DNA of 64,000 nucleotides from Megaustenia siamemsis (GCA_032433765.1 JAVIAB010000102.1:11313811-11377810), one strand, 5' to 3'. Shown: positions 20,868-32,451, counted from the stretch's first letter. Translations and numbers: made by a program. The notes: generated by a model from the sequence alone, not told the origin.

Positions 20868-20958
20868 ACAGTCAACATAACTGATACGACGCACTGTGGA
20901 TAGAAGATTGTGGAAGGACATGATCGCCTGCGCCAACCGGTATTGCACATGATGATGT
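20868..20958 (+). mobile_element. LINE-C2 terminal fragment
   Basis: GTGGATAGAAGATTGTGGAA through CCAACCGGTATTGCAC and GATGATG matches the last 90 bp of LINE-C2 (compare 60515-60590). Confidence 0.75.
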
Positions 20959-21074
20959 TTATATTTTGGTTCTTGTCTTCCATTTTCTTATCGTTCTTCT
21001 ATTTTTCTCGTTGTTTTAATATTTTATAGTTTTCATATTTTTAAATAAAAACAAAAATCCGCGAGAGAACAAGT

Positions 21075-21180
21075 TTGATGTCAGGTAGATCGCCTTCTAG
21101 GTTCACTCAGCATTTTTTTCTTCTTGGAAAGAAATACGGCACTGGCGTAGTTCTGACATACTAGCAGCATTCGTCACAAA
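21075..21180 (+). mobile_element. Decayed SINE-A fragment
   Basis: GGTTCACTCAGCA, TTCTTGGAAAG and CGGCACTGGCGTA align with the SINE-A body. The head and 3' end are missing or unrecognisable. Confidence 0.5.
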
Positions 21181-21299
21181 TTTACTGATTGTAAAAGAAA
21201 AAAAATATTACTCGTCAATTAAAGGAAAAACAACAACAATAGTCAATTAAATATCGTGCAGAGAGGAAAACCTCCAAAGGGACACACATACATATCCAA

Positions 21300-21525
21300 A
21301 GTCACAGGTATGTTTATAACACTTGGAAATTTGAGGGACAAAGACAAAAATGGAAGCAAAGAGAATAGATTCCAGACAGCTTAAAAGATTGGCTTGGCAG
21401 AAGGTCAACAACAGAAACGATAAATAACGGTCGAGATCGAAAGTTATGGAGAGACATGATCACATACGCCAGCAGATGGTACTTGATGATGATGATGATG
21501 ATAATAATGATGATGATGACTCGGA
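21300..21525 (+). mobile_element. LINE-C terminal fragment with GAT tail
   Basis: Carries GGCTTGGCAGAAGGTCAACA, GAGAGACATGATCAC and TACGCCAGCAG, the end of LINE-C, followed by an expanded (GAT)n tail to about 21520. Confidence 0.82.
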
Positions 21526-21574
21526 AAAATCAACAAACCAACAATTACATAAAACAAGGACAACAAAAAAAAAG

Positions 21575-21662
21575 AACCAGGATTTGAACCCGCACTCGTC
21601 GACGATGCGCCCTGGCTCTAGAGAGTTTCTGCACGTTAGCACTCTGCCATCGTGTTATCTCC
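21575..21662 (-). other. tRNA-like SINE head
   Basis: The minus strand shows GATGGCAGAGTGCTAACG (A-box-like) and GGTTCAAATCCTGG (B box), 50 bp apart. Too diverged in the arms to call a functional tRNA. Confidence 0.5.
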
Positions 21663-21834
21663 CCCTGCCAATAAAAGGATAACTTGCTTAGATATCTCGA
21701 GCACATCACCATCATGTGTCTTGTGACAACACAAGTATTTCACTCTATTTGTGTGTGTGGCTTGTACTTGATGATAGGAAACTCAGTGCACAGTCTCTTT
21801 CTAGAACTTTTTTTTGTTGTTTTTACGTTCGCCA

Positions 21835-22143
21835 CCTTTGACCTCTGACGAAGACCCTAGAGACTAGGAACTGAATGTTTGCGTGTTAATTCAGTTTTCC
21901 CTGGCAGCCGTGTGCACAGGGGTCCCTCGCCACGCAGGCAGACAACTCCGTCTTCAGAGGTACTCATATTTTTTTCCGTCCATGAGTAATTGACGTTTCA
22001 AGCCTGGCTTCACTGCTGAGACCAGGAGTAATTGTCGCAGAGAGAAATCATAAACAAAAATCCCAACTGATGCAGCCGCGATTGGAACCCACCATCTCTC
22101 TGTCTCGAGGCCGGCGTCATGCCTCGAGACCAACCAGTCCCCC
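21835..22143 (-). mobile_element. SINE-B
   Basis: Reverse complement of 6738-7060, including the GACTGGTTGGTCTCGAGGC head, the CTGGTCTCAGCAG body and the final CCTAGAGACTAGGAACTG-related block. Full length and moderately diverged. Confidence 0.85.
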
Positions 22144-22189
22144 TTTCTATAAATTAATTCTTGTATTGCTGTCACATACCAGCTTTCAC

Positions 22190-22805
22190 CATTGCTAAAA
22201 CATCCAAACATATCTATGGCAGCTAAACAACAAATGATAAATTGCATTTTCATACCAACTTTGTGCTATGAAAGTCAAACATGGACCCTTTCTAAATCAC
22301 AAATAAGAAAGATCAATACATGTGAGATGCAATGCTTGAGAAAAGTAACAAACAACACAAGAAGAGATAGAATACCAAATGAAACCATAAAAAATGGTAG
22401 GAACAAAACCCTGCCAAGAATATATAGAACAACTTAAATGGTTTGGCCACCTGGTCAGAATGAATCCTCACCAATCACAATCAAGGGCGTTCTTATCAAG
22501 AATGCATGGGAAAAGACCAAGAGGAAGACCCAGAAGAAGATGGATAGATGCAGTGATAGAGACATGTAACAACAAAGGAAAATCACTAATTCAGACAGTT
22601 CGAGCAGCTCAAGAACGACAAATGATATAACCACAACACCTTTTAGGTATCAGTGAGAAAGAGAAAAGAAGAAGATGGATAGATGCAGTGACAGAGACAT
22701 GTAACAACAAAGGAAAATCACTAATTCAGACAGTTCGAGCAGCTCAAGAACGACAAATGATATAACCACAACACCATTTAGGTATCAGTGAGAAAGAGAA
22801 AAGAA
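22190..22805 (+). mobile_element. LINE-D 3' end with a 135-bp tandem duplication
   Basis: Reads KQQMINCIFIPTLCYESQTW, CEMQCLRKV, TRRDRIPNETI, then after a frameshift near 22390 EYIEQLKWFGHLVRM, GKRPRGRPRRRWIDAV and RAAQERQMI-stop. This is an RTE-like C-terminus. The last 135 bp (22536-22670), covering the end of the frame and the 3' UTR, are repeated at 22671-22805 with few changes. Confidence 0.88.
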
Positions 22806-22887
22806 GAAGATTGCTTCACTTTACGGTCATGTATGAATGACCTCTCAGCAAGTTAACTTTTTTTGAAGATAGCAAGCTGGCAGCGCA

Positions 22888-22948
22888 TTTCTCACTAATG
22901 ACAAGGTGTGGTGACGATGGGCACAGGTTTAAATCCTGGTTCGGACTA
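22888..22948 (+). other. Possible tRNA-like SINE head fragment
   Basis: AGGTTTAAATCCTGGTTC resembles a B box and the region upstream (CAAGGTGTGGTGACG) is only a weak A box. Low support. Confidence 0.3.
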
Positions 22949-23054
22949 TTTACTGTTCCCGTCTTTTCTTTTGCTCATTTGTTTACTTTTTTCGAGAACC
23001 GTAAAATTATGTGTTGATGTTTATTTACCATTACTTTCTTTATCTTGTGACATA

Positions 23055-24700
23055 AAAAGTGAAGAGCCCCCGTCATGACACTTTTTGTATAGGAAATATG
23101 GTGTTAGTGACCATAGGAAATATGGTGTTAGTGACCATAGGAAATATGGTGTTAGTGACCATAGGAAATATGGTGTTAGTGACCATAGGAATATTGTGTT
23201 AGTGACCATAGGAAATATGGTGTTAGTGACCATAGGAATATTGTGTTAGTGACCATAGGAAATATGGTGTTAGTGACCATAGGAAATATGGTGTTAGTGA
23301 CCATAGGAAATATGGTGTTAGTGACCATAGGAATATTGTGTTAGTGACCATAGGAAATATGGTGTTAGTGACCATAGGAATATTGTGTTAGTGACCATAG
23401 GAATATTGTGTTAGTGACCATAGGAAATATGGTGTTAGTGACCATAGGAAATATGGTGTTAGTGACCATAGGAAATATGGTGTTAGTGACCATAGGAAAT
23501 ATGGTGTTAGTGACCATAGGAAATATGGTGTTAGTGACCATAGGAATATGGTGTTAGTGACCATAGGAAATATGGTGTTAGTGACCATAGGAAATATGGT
23601 GTTAGTGACCATAGGAAATATGGTGTTAGTGACCATAGGAAATATGGTGTTAGTGACCATAGGAAATATGGTGTTAGTGACCATAGGAAATATGGTGTTA
23701 GTGACCATAGGAATATTGTGTTAGTGACCATAGGAAATATGGTGTTAGTGACCATAGGAAATATGGTGTTAGTGACCATAGGAAATATGGTGTTAGTGAC
23801 CATAGGAAATATGGTGTTAGTGACCATAGGAAATATGGTGTTAGTGACCATAGGAATATTGTGTTAGTGACCATAGGAAATATTGTGTTAGTGACCATAG
23901 GAAATATGGTGTTAGTGACCATAGGAATATTGTGTTAGTGACCATAGGAAATATTGTGTTAGTGACCATAGGAAATATGGTGTTAGTGACCATAGGAATA
24001 TTGTGTTAGTGACCATAGGAATATTGTGTTAGTGACCATAGGAAATATGGTGTTAGTGACCATAGGAATATTGTGTTAGTGACCATAGGAAATATGGTGT
24101 TAGTGACCATAGGAAATATGGTGTTAGTGACCATAGGAAATATGGTGTTAGTGACCATAGGAAATATGGTGTTAGTGACCATAGGAATATTGTGTTAGTG
24201 ACCATAGGAAATATGGTGTTAGTGACCATAGGAATATTGTGTTTGTGACCATAGGAAATATGGTGTTAGTGACCATAGGAATATTGTGTTTGTGACCATA
24301 GGAAATATGGTGTTAGTGACCATAGGAATATTGTGTTAGTGACCATAGGAAATATGGTGTTAGTGACCATAGGAATATTGTGTTAGTGACCATAGGAAAT
24401 ATGGTGTTAGTGACCATAGGAATATTGTGTTAGTGACCATAGGAAATATGGTGTTAGTGACCATAGGAAATATGGTGTTAGTGACCATAGGAATATTGTG
24501 TTAGTGATCATAATTTTTACAGACCTTCGGTACATAATTTTGTGGGGTAATGTGGTCGGTATTACGCCAGTGCCGCTTTACTTTCCCAGAAAAAAATCCG
24601 GTACCCATTTAAGGCTGGGTGAATCCGGAAGCCGTCGATCAGGATCGACTCTTGTCCTTTGTAGTCCAGTTCATTAGCCACTGAGCTATCCCGTTATTGG
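23055..24700 (-). mobile_element. SINE-A interrupted by its own 24-bp satellite
   Basis: The right side (24515-24700) is an ordinary minus-strand SINE-A from head (GGATAGCTCAGTGGCTAATG) to the GTCTGTAAAAATTATG block. The left side (23060-23090) resumes with the SINE-A end (AAAGTGTCATGACGGGGGCT). Between them the segment CATAGGAAATATGGTGTTAG, itself part of the SINE-A 3' region, is tandemly amplified over 1.4 kb. The satellite is therefore an internal expansion of one SINE copy. Confidence 0.9.
23088..24510. repeat. 24/23-bp satellite, about 60 copies
   Basis: Two variants are intermixed: a 24-mer with GGAAATATGG and a 23-mer with GGAATATTGT, both followed by TGTTAGTGACCATA. Runs of one type, and alternation towards the right end, suggest block duplications. 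Confidence 0.97.
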
Positions 24701-25145
24701 TTATTGGTTATGGAAGGCCTCGGTATCACAGCAAACGAATTAAAATTCATAATTGCTCAACCGCCCGTGCCAGTGGAATCATCCGAACATCTAACTCATC
24801 TCCCAAACAAAGAAAGGTAACTGTAGTCCCCATCGTAGCAGTCTCAGCACACGCCAAAAGACATAAGGCGAAACCGCGCAGAAAGTGAACACAGCCAACT
24901 GTTCCCTGTCATACGATATCATCATTCATCGTAAACAAGCGGGATATCGAAGCAGGATCAAAACGGATGAGACACACAGCTCACGGTGTGCACAGAGCAC
25001 TTAACTCAGTAGCTCCTGCAACAAGCCGGACTTGGAATATGAGGAAACTGCAAGAAGGAACACTTTTCAGACATAGCCTTCAATGGTTCCTGCCGTCTAT
25101 CCACCATATACCATGGGAGTTCACGTCCTCCCGAAAATGATGATC
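24700..25145 (+). repeat. R2 dispersed repeat, copy 2
   Basis: Starts GTTATGGAAGGCC and includes CAACCGCCCGTGCCAGTGGA, CATACGATATCATCATTC and GTGTGCACAGAGCAC. Its left edge abuts the SINE-A head. Conceptual translation shared with copy 3 (VHRALxSV, SRxWNMRxLQ) hints at decayed coding sequence, but no known domain was recognised. Confidence 0.75.
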
Positions 25146-25615
25146 GTCATAGCACTTGATGATGTTAGGCCGTCATTGATGACTCCAATTCCAAACATAT
25201 AGACACACAGTGGTGGTAAGTTATCATTTCCAATCCACCAGAAGCCACATGACCTGTAGTTAGTAAAACCACAGAGAGAATATGATTTTGTGACCTTCAC
25301 TGATTCACTCTTAGATGTGGAGCTATCCCGTCTCCTGATGTAACAAAGATAATATCTAATTCTTTAATCTTGTTCGATGTTTGATCCATATATCCCCACA
25401 TACAAAGACTGTGTGAAAGATTCATGTATGATGCTTTTTGTGTATGATTTGGGTAATGGCAGGAAACACGACCGGTGGACTGGGTCACACAGGAGGACGA
25501 TTCACTGATTTGTTAACGATTTTTTATTTTTATTTTACGAGAGGACCAAATCAGGAAACTATCCTCGTGAGTAACGCTACTCGTTTGAAAGCTCGGGTAC
25601 TTCCGATCAGATTAC
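25146..25615. other. No recognised feature
   Basis: Unique-looking sequence between R2 and a GA-rich minisatellite. Confidence 0.5.
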
Positions 25616-25621
25616 ACGAGT

Positions 25622-26357
25622 GAGGGAGAGTAAAATAAGTGTATAAAATGATAGAGGGTGAGAGTGATGGACGGATGGAGAGAGGAGAAGAATGAGAGGG
25701 AGAGAGAGAGGGAGAGTAAAATAAGTGTATACAATGATAGAGGGTGAGAGTGATGGACGGATGGAGAGAGGAGAAGAAAGAGAGAGAGAGAGGGAAAGAG
25801 AGAGGGAGAGTAAAATAAGTGTATAAAATGATAGAGGGTGAGAGTGATGGACGGATGGAGAGAGGAGAAGAGAGAGAGAGAGGGGGAGAGAGAGAGGGGG
25901 AGAGAGAGAGGGAGAGTAAAATAAGTGTATAAAATGATAGAGGGTGAGAGTGATGGACGGATGGAGAGAGGAGAAGAGAGAGAGAGAGGGGGGGAGAGAG
26001 GGAGAGAGAGAGGGAGAGTAAAATAAGTGTATAAAATGATAGAGGTTGAGAGTGATGGACGGATGGAGAGAGGAGAAGAGAGAGAGGGAGAGAGAGAGAG
26101 GGAGAGAGGGAGGGAGAGTAAAATAAGTGTATAAAATGATAGAGGGTGAGAGTGATGGACGGATGGAGAGAGGAGAAGAGAGAGAGAGAGAGAGGGAGAG
26201 AGAGTAAAATAAGTGTATAAAATGATAGAGGGTGAGAGTGATGGACGGATGGAGAGAGGAGAAGAGAGAGGGAGAGAGAGAGGGAGAGTAAAATAAGTGT
26301 ATAAAATGATAGAGGGTGAGAGTGATGGACGGATGGAGAAAGGAGAAGAAAGAAAGG

Positions 26358-26393
<36 letters not shown>

Positions 26394-26400
26394 GCAAGCG
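25622..26400 (+). repeat. GA-rich minisatellite, 8 units of 84-107 bp
   Basis: Each unit has a constant core (AGTAAAATAAGTGTATAAAA, AGAGGGTGAGAGTGATGGAC, GGATGGAGAGAGGAGAAG) followed by a GA-rich spacer of varying length. The core recurs at about 25630, 25713, 25806, 25913, 26016, 26116, 26203 and 26287. Long Ser/Leu frames on the minus strand are artefacts. Confidence 0.95.
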
Positions 26401-26451
26401 TCCATGGTTGCATATATAAACGAAGCCGTAAAATAGAGACACTTATGTATT

Positions 26452-26497
<46 letters not shown>
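26355..26497. repeat. (GA)n and (CT)n tracts facing each other
   Basis: A GA tract at 26355-26393 and a CT tract at 26452-26497 are separated by about 60 bp, giving a potential long hairpin. A short TG/GTGT stretch follows to 26530, and another GA run lies at 26668-26688. Confidence 0.9.
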
Positions 26498-26499
<2 letters not shown>

Positions 26500-26699
26500 T
26501 GTGTCTGTGTAAATTTGTGTATGTGTGTGTGTTGAGCTATTTTACAAAGGGGATTGGAATTCTGAATCGAAGGAGGGCATGCTTCCATCAAAGAGAGAAG
26601 AAGAAGAAAGTAAAACATATATCCATCTATCTATCTTCATTATCTATCTCAAATTATGTCTGTGTAAGAGAGAGAGAGAGAGAGAGAATATATTGTAGC

Positions 26700-26882
26700 A
26701 ACTGAGAAAATTGAGGGACGAAGAGATAGAGGGAAGCAAGAAGAAAAATTACCAGACAGCTTAAGAGAATGGCTTGGCAGAAGGTCAACAACAGAAATGA
26801 TAAATAACTTTCGAGATCGAAAGTTGTGGAGAGACATGATCACCTACGCCATCAGGCCTGGTACTTGATGATGATGATGATG
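26700..26882 (+). mobile_element. LINE-C terminal fragment
   Basis: AAATTGAGGGACGAAGAGAT through GTACTTGATGATGATG matches the last 180 bp of LINE-C, including its GAT tail. The head is cut by the GA run. Confidence 0.85.
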
Positions 26883-26934
26883 AAGAGAGAGAGGGAGGGA
26901 CGGAGAAAAAGTGTGAGAGAGTGTGCCTATATCT

Positions 26935-26999
26935 ACCCACCTCTCAGATCCCCTCCTCAGCAATTCCCACAGTGTCCAGCGACTGACGACTCCAGTTGA
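26935..26999 (-). pseudogene. RNH scrap
   Basis: The minus strand reads TGVVSRWTLWELLRRGSE, nearly the same as 7545-7605 (TGIVSRWTLRDLLRKGSE). It abuts a truncated SINE-A. Confidence 0.7.
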
Positions 27000-27002
27000 A
27001 AA

Positions 27003-27134
27003 TCCCTTTCCCAGAAAAAATCCGGCACTCATTTAAGACTGGGTGAAGCCGGAAGCCGTCGGTTGGGATCGAACCCTACCTCTTGTCCCTTGTAGTCTTA
27101 GTTCACTAACCACTGAGCTATCGCGGCTCTCTTT
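27003..27134 (-). mobile_element. SINE-A, head half only
   Basis: Contains the head (GAGCCGCGATAGCTCAGTGG), B box GGTTCGATCCC and the body to the GGGAAAG block. The 3' half is missing and is replaced by the RNH scrap. Confidence 0.88.
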
Positions 27135-27149
27135 CACCGTCTGTTGTGG

Positions 27150-27214
27150 CAATCAAATCCGGGACCGTCTTGTCCAGAGACTGCCGTCCTACCACTAGAC
27201 TACCCAGCTCCCGC
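27150..27214 (-). other. tRNA-like sequence
   Basis: The minus strand reads GGAGCTGGGTAGTCTAGTGG (A-box-like) and GGATTTGATTGCC (weak B box). Probably a decayed SINE head. Confidence 0.4.
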
Positions 27215-27414
27215 ATTGACCATGCATGAATCTTGCAAAAGTCGTTAATACAATACTTTTCAAAAAGCGAATAACTGAACTGTAACGGTGAAAGTCACAG
27301 CCCATCAATGCAAAAGTGTACTAAAGATACAACGAATAAGATGAAACACATAAAAATTCGTTATGTTAGAACCAAATCAACTATTTCAGGACGTATCTAT
27401 TACGTTCCATATGG

Positions 27415-27835
27415 TTATGGTTAGTCAAAGGCTCCGGTATCACTACAACCGAATTAACATTCATAATTGCTCAAATGTCCGTGCCAGTGGAAACATCCGA
27501 ATTAATATCTCATCTCCGAACAAAGAAAGGCAACTGCAGTCCCTATCATAGTAGTATCAGCACACGCCAAAAAGTATAAAGCCAAGCGGCACCGAAATTA
27601 AACGTAGCTGAACTATACTTCGTCATACGATATCATCATTCTTCGTAAGCAATCGGAATATAGAAACGCCATCCGGATGAATAGCACAGCCTACGGCGTG
27701 CACAGAGCACTGTGCTCAGTAGGACCGAGAGCAAGCCGGATTTGGAATATGAGGACACTGCAACAAGGAACACATTTCAGACAGTGCCTCAACGGTTCCT
27801 GTTGCCTATGCGCCATGTTGACCAGAAGTCATAAA
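27415..27835 (+). repeat. R2 dispersed repeat, copy 3
   Basis: Aligns with 24700-25145 through TTGCTCAAATGTCCGTGCC, CATACGATATCATCATTC, GTGCACAGAGCACTG and TTTGGAATATGAGGACACTG. The downstream stretch to 27900 (GRPRVSWAVNK) looks like the tail of a LINE but could not be assigned. Confidence 0.75.
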
Positions 27836-28005
27836 GCATATACTAATAGAGGAAAAGGGAGAAAAGAAAGAGGCAGACCCAGAGTAAGTTGGGCAGTCAA
27901 CAAATAAAGGCTGCAAGGATTTTAGTTGACAATGAGTCAGGCCGACAAGGGCTCGAAACAGAACTGCGTATCTCTCTTGATACCCGAGCTGGTAGAAGAG
28001 GAAGT

Positions 28006-28007
<2 letters not shown>

Positions 28008-28042
<35 letters not shown>

Positions 28043-28135
28043 CAGACAGAAAGAAAGACAGAAAGAAAGACAGAAAGAAAGACAGAAAGAATGAAAGTAA
28101 AAAAAGAAACAAACAAACAAAGAAACAAACAAACT
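28008..28135 (+). repeat. (GAAA)n / (GACA) microsatellite
   Basis: GAAAGAAAGA runs with GACAGAAAGA interruptions, grading into AAACAAACAAAC. Confidence 0.95.
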
Positions 28136-28349
28136 AAGAATTAAATATTTTTATCTTTGTGCTCGTTTTCCAAGATTTTTATGCTTTTCTTTAACTTACG
28201 AGAGGTGAATTAAAAACACTGATCCGAAACCTCAAGACGGCTGCACTGGAAATGACACCTTTATTATCATATCATGTAGCTCCCCCACACCCGTTAACAC
28301 TTACTAAGGAAATCATTTATGTTCTCATATTTATATACAAACATAGATT

Positions 28350-28865
28350 CATCATTTAAGTACCGGGCCTGCTGGCGTAGGTGATCATGTCTCTCCACAA
28401 CTTTCAATCTCGACAGTTATTTATCATTTCTGCTGTTGACCTACTGCCAAGCCATTCTCTTAAGCTGTCTGGTATCTTTTCTCTTTGATTCCCTCTATCT
28501 CTTCAACCCTCAATTTTCCCAGTTATTACAATATATACTAGATGTTCGCTTCTCATTACATGGCCAAAAAATGATGATTGTTTCTTCCCAATATTGGAAA
28601 ATAGCTCTCTTTTTGCTTTGGCCTCTTTTAGAACGTTTTCATTACTCTTCTTAGCTGTCCATGGTATTCTCAACATTCTTCTGTAAAATCACATTTCTAC
28701 AGACTCTAGTGATTTTCTTGTCTGTTGTCCTATTATCCATGATTCACATCTATATGTTAAGACTGGCTCTACATAACATTTAAGAACTCTTTTTCTTATT
28801 TCTATTGTCAAAAATTGATTGCATAGTATCTTCCCCATTTTTTTGGAAAGCTGCTTTTATATGCA
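28350..28865 (-). mobile_element. LINE-C 3' end, 5'-truncated
   Basis: Minus strand: from the MRKILCN-like region through VEPVLTYRCES, RRMLRIPWTAKK, LREWLGSRSTAEM to SRPGT-stop and a tail at 28350. Several frame breaks. Confidence 0.85.
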
Positions 28866-28869
28866 TTAC

Positions 28870-29185
28870 GTAGGCATAAACTTATGCTGACTGTTTCAAA
28901 ACAAGTAATGTCAAAACGTAATCACGAGATATGGAACAATGATGAGCTATTTCCCTACTAATTTGGGCCGATAATTTCTATCCTTGGGGAGTCAATGACC
29001 AAAGGTCACTCCAAATTGACGTTGAGGATGCTTCGCTTGAAGACTGAAGAAGCGAAATTTGATTCTGGTGAAACTTCGCTGCTGTTCAGATTGTGCATTT
29101 CGTTTTTTTTTTTTTTCCCATGTCAGAAAATGGGAACGATCTTCATCATCTTCGTCTTCTCCTCTTTTTTTTCAATTTACGTCTA
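28870..29185. other. No recognised feature
   Basis: Short unique stretch with two poly(T) runs, preceding the triplet tract. Confidence 0.5.
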
Positions 29186-31147
29186 AAAATATTGATACAG
29201 TTACAACTGTAACAACAACAACTGTTACTACTTCTACTACTGCAACTACTTCTATTACTGCAACTACTTCTATTACTACAACTACTTCTATTACTACAAC
29301 TACTTCTATTACTACAACTACTTCTATTACTGCAACTACTTCTATTACTACAACTACTTCTATTACTACAACTACTTCTATTACTACAATTACTTCTATT
29401 ACTGCAACTACTTCTATTACTGCAACTACTTCTATTACTGCAACTACTTCTATTACTACAATTACTACTACTATTACTTCTACTACTACAACCACTTCTA
29501 CTTCTACTACTATTACTACTAATACGTCTCGTACAATTTCTATTACATCTACCGCTACTTCTTCTATTACTGCAACTACTTCTATTACTGCAACTACTTC
29601 TATTACTACAACTACTTCTATTACTGCAACTACTTCTATTACTGCAACTACTTCTATTACTGCAACTACTTCTATTACTGCAACTACTTCTATTACTGCA
29701 ACTACTTCTATTACTGCAACTACTTCTATTACAACAATTACTTCTACTACTGCAACTACTTCTATTACTGCAACTACTTCTACTACTGCAACTACTTCTA
29801 TTACTACAACTACTTCTATTACTGCAACTACTTCTATTACTGCAACTACTTCTATTACTACAACTACTTCTATTACTGCAACTACTTCTATTACTGCAAC
29901 TACTTCTATTACTGCAACTACTTCTATTACTACAACTACTTCTATTACTACAACTACTTCTATTACTACAACTACTTCTATTACTGCAACTACTTCTATT
30001 ACTACAACTACTTCTATTACTGCAACTACTTCTATTACTACAACTACTTCTATTACTACAACTACTTCTATTACTACAACTACTTCTATTACTACAACTA
30101 CTTCTATTACTGCAACTACTTCTATTACTACAACTACTTCTATTACTGCAACTACTTCTATTACTACAACTACTTCTATTACTACAATTACTTCTATTAC
30201 TACAATTACTTCTATTACTGCAACTACTTCTACTACTACAACTACTTCTATTACTGCAACTACTTCTACTACTACAACTACTTCTATTACTGCAACTACT
30301 TCTACTACTACAACTACTTCTATTACTGCAACTACTTCTATTACTGCAACTACTTCTATTACTGCAACTACTTCTATTACTACAATTACTACTACTATTA
30401 CTTCTACTACTACAACCACTTCTACTTCTACTACTATTACTACTAATACGTCTCGTACAATTTCTATTACATCTACCGCTACTTCTTCTACTACTGCTAC
30501 TTTTATTATTGCTGCTACTTTTACTACTATTTCTACTACAGCTACTACTACTACCACTTCACCTTCTATTAAAACTACTACTTCTATTACTACTACTTCC
30601 AATGCTACCATACTTCTACTTCTACTACATACAACTACTACTACTTTTTACTGCAACTACTACTTCTACTTCTAATACTAATACTACTACTACTAATACT
30701 ACTACTACTCTTACTACTAGTACTACTAAAACTTCTACTTCTACTACAAAGACTAATACTTTTAATACTACTTCCACTATTACAACCACTATTACACCTA
30801 TTATTTCTACTACTACTCCTACTTCTTCTACTACAACTACTACTACAACTACTACTACAACTACTACTACAACTACTACTACAACTACTACTACAACTAC
30901 TACTACAACTACTACTACAACTACCACTACTAATTCTAGTATTGCTACTACTTCTACTACGTCTACTACTTCTTCTACAACAACAACAACAACAACAACA
31001 ACTACTACTACTACTACAACTACTACTACAACTACTACTACAACTACTACTACAACTACTACTACAACTACTACTACAACTACTACTACAACTACCACTA
31101 CTAATTCTAGTATTGCTACTACTTCTACTACGTCTACTACTTCTTCT

Positions 31148-31184
<37 letters not shown>

Positions 31185-32120
31185 CTACTACTACTACTAC
31201 TACTACTACTACCTATAGAAATACCACTAGGTACTATTGCTACAAATAATGCTTCTAATACTACTACTACTTCTACAAAACCTACTAATTCTATAACAAT
31301 TACTACTACTTCTACTACTACTACTACTTCTACTACAACTTTTACTACAACTACTACAACGTCTTATATTACTACTTCTACAACAGTTACTACTTGTACT
31401 ACTACTACTACAACTACTACTGCTGCTGCTACTAATACTACTATTACAACTACTATTACTTCTACTTCTGTTGCAACTGCTACATTCAACTACTATTACT
31501 GCTACCACCACTACTACTACTGTTACTACTACAAGTACTACTATTACTGTTACTACTACTACTACTATTACTGTTACTACTACGACTACTACTATTACTG
31601 TTACTACTGCTACTACTACTACTACTGTTACTACTACTACTACTACTATTACTACTACTACTACTGTTACTACTACTACTACTATTACTGTTACTACTAC
31701 TACTACTACTTTTACTACTACTACCACTACTGTTACTACTACTACTACTACTGTTACTACTGTTACTACTACTACTACTTTTACTACTACTACTGCTACT
31801 ACTACTTTTACTACTACTAATAATAATAATAATAATACTGTTACTACCACTACTACTACTACTACTACTACTATTATTACTACTATTACTATTGTTACTA
31901 CTACTACTACTGTTACTACTACTACTACTACTACTACTACTATTGCTACTACTACTACTACTACAACTATTGCTACTACTACTACTATTGCTACTACTAC
32001 TACTACTACTGTTACAACAACAACTACTACTACTACTGTTACTACTACTACTACTACTACTATTGCTACTACTACTACTACTATTACTACTACTACTGTT
32101 ACTACTACTACTACTACTGT

Positions 32121-32154
<34 letters not shown>

Positions 32155-32156
32155 GT

Positions 32157-32194
<38 letters not shown>

Positions 32195-32450
32195 TTGTTA
32201 CTACTACTACTACTAATACTGTTACTACTACTACTACTACTACTACTATTGCTACTACAACTGCCACTACTGTTACTACTACTACTATTACTACTACTAC
32301 TACCACTACTGTTACTACTACTACTACTATTACCACTACTACTACTACCACTACTGTTATTACTACTACTACTATTACTACTACTACTACTACCACTACT
32401 GTTACTACTACTACTACTACCACTACTGTTACTACTACTACTACTACACG
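29186..32450. repeat. 3.3-kb ACT/ATT/ACA triplet tract with nested periodicities
   Basis: From 29230 to 30375 an 18-bp unit (TCTATTACTGCAACTACT and variants) recurs about 60 times. A block with AATACGTCTCGTACAATTTC occurs at 29521 and again at 30445 (924 bp apart). A block with TAATTCTAGTATTGCTACTA occurs at 30931 and 31102 (171 bp). The remainder is ACT-rich with GTT interruptions. Thr/Ser, Val and Leu open frames follow from the repeat. A mucin-like Thr-rich protein is conceivable but unsupported, as there is no start context or conserved flank. Confidence 0.96.
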
Positions 32451-32451
32451 T

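Noticed and set aside
23021..24510. CRISPR-like appearance of regularly repeated 24-mers
   Set aside because: No unique spacers. It is a head-to-tail satellite and the context is an animal genome.
25551..26618. Ser/Leu-rich 355-codon frame on the minus strand
   Set aside because: It is a translation of the GA-rich minisatellite in three overlapping frames.
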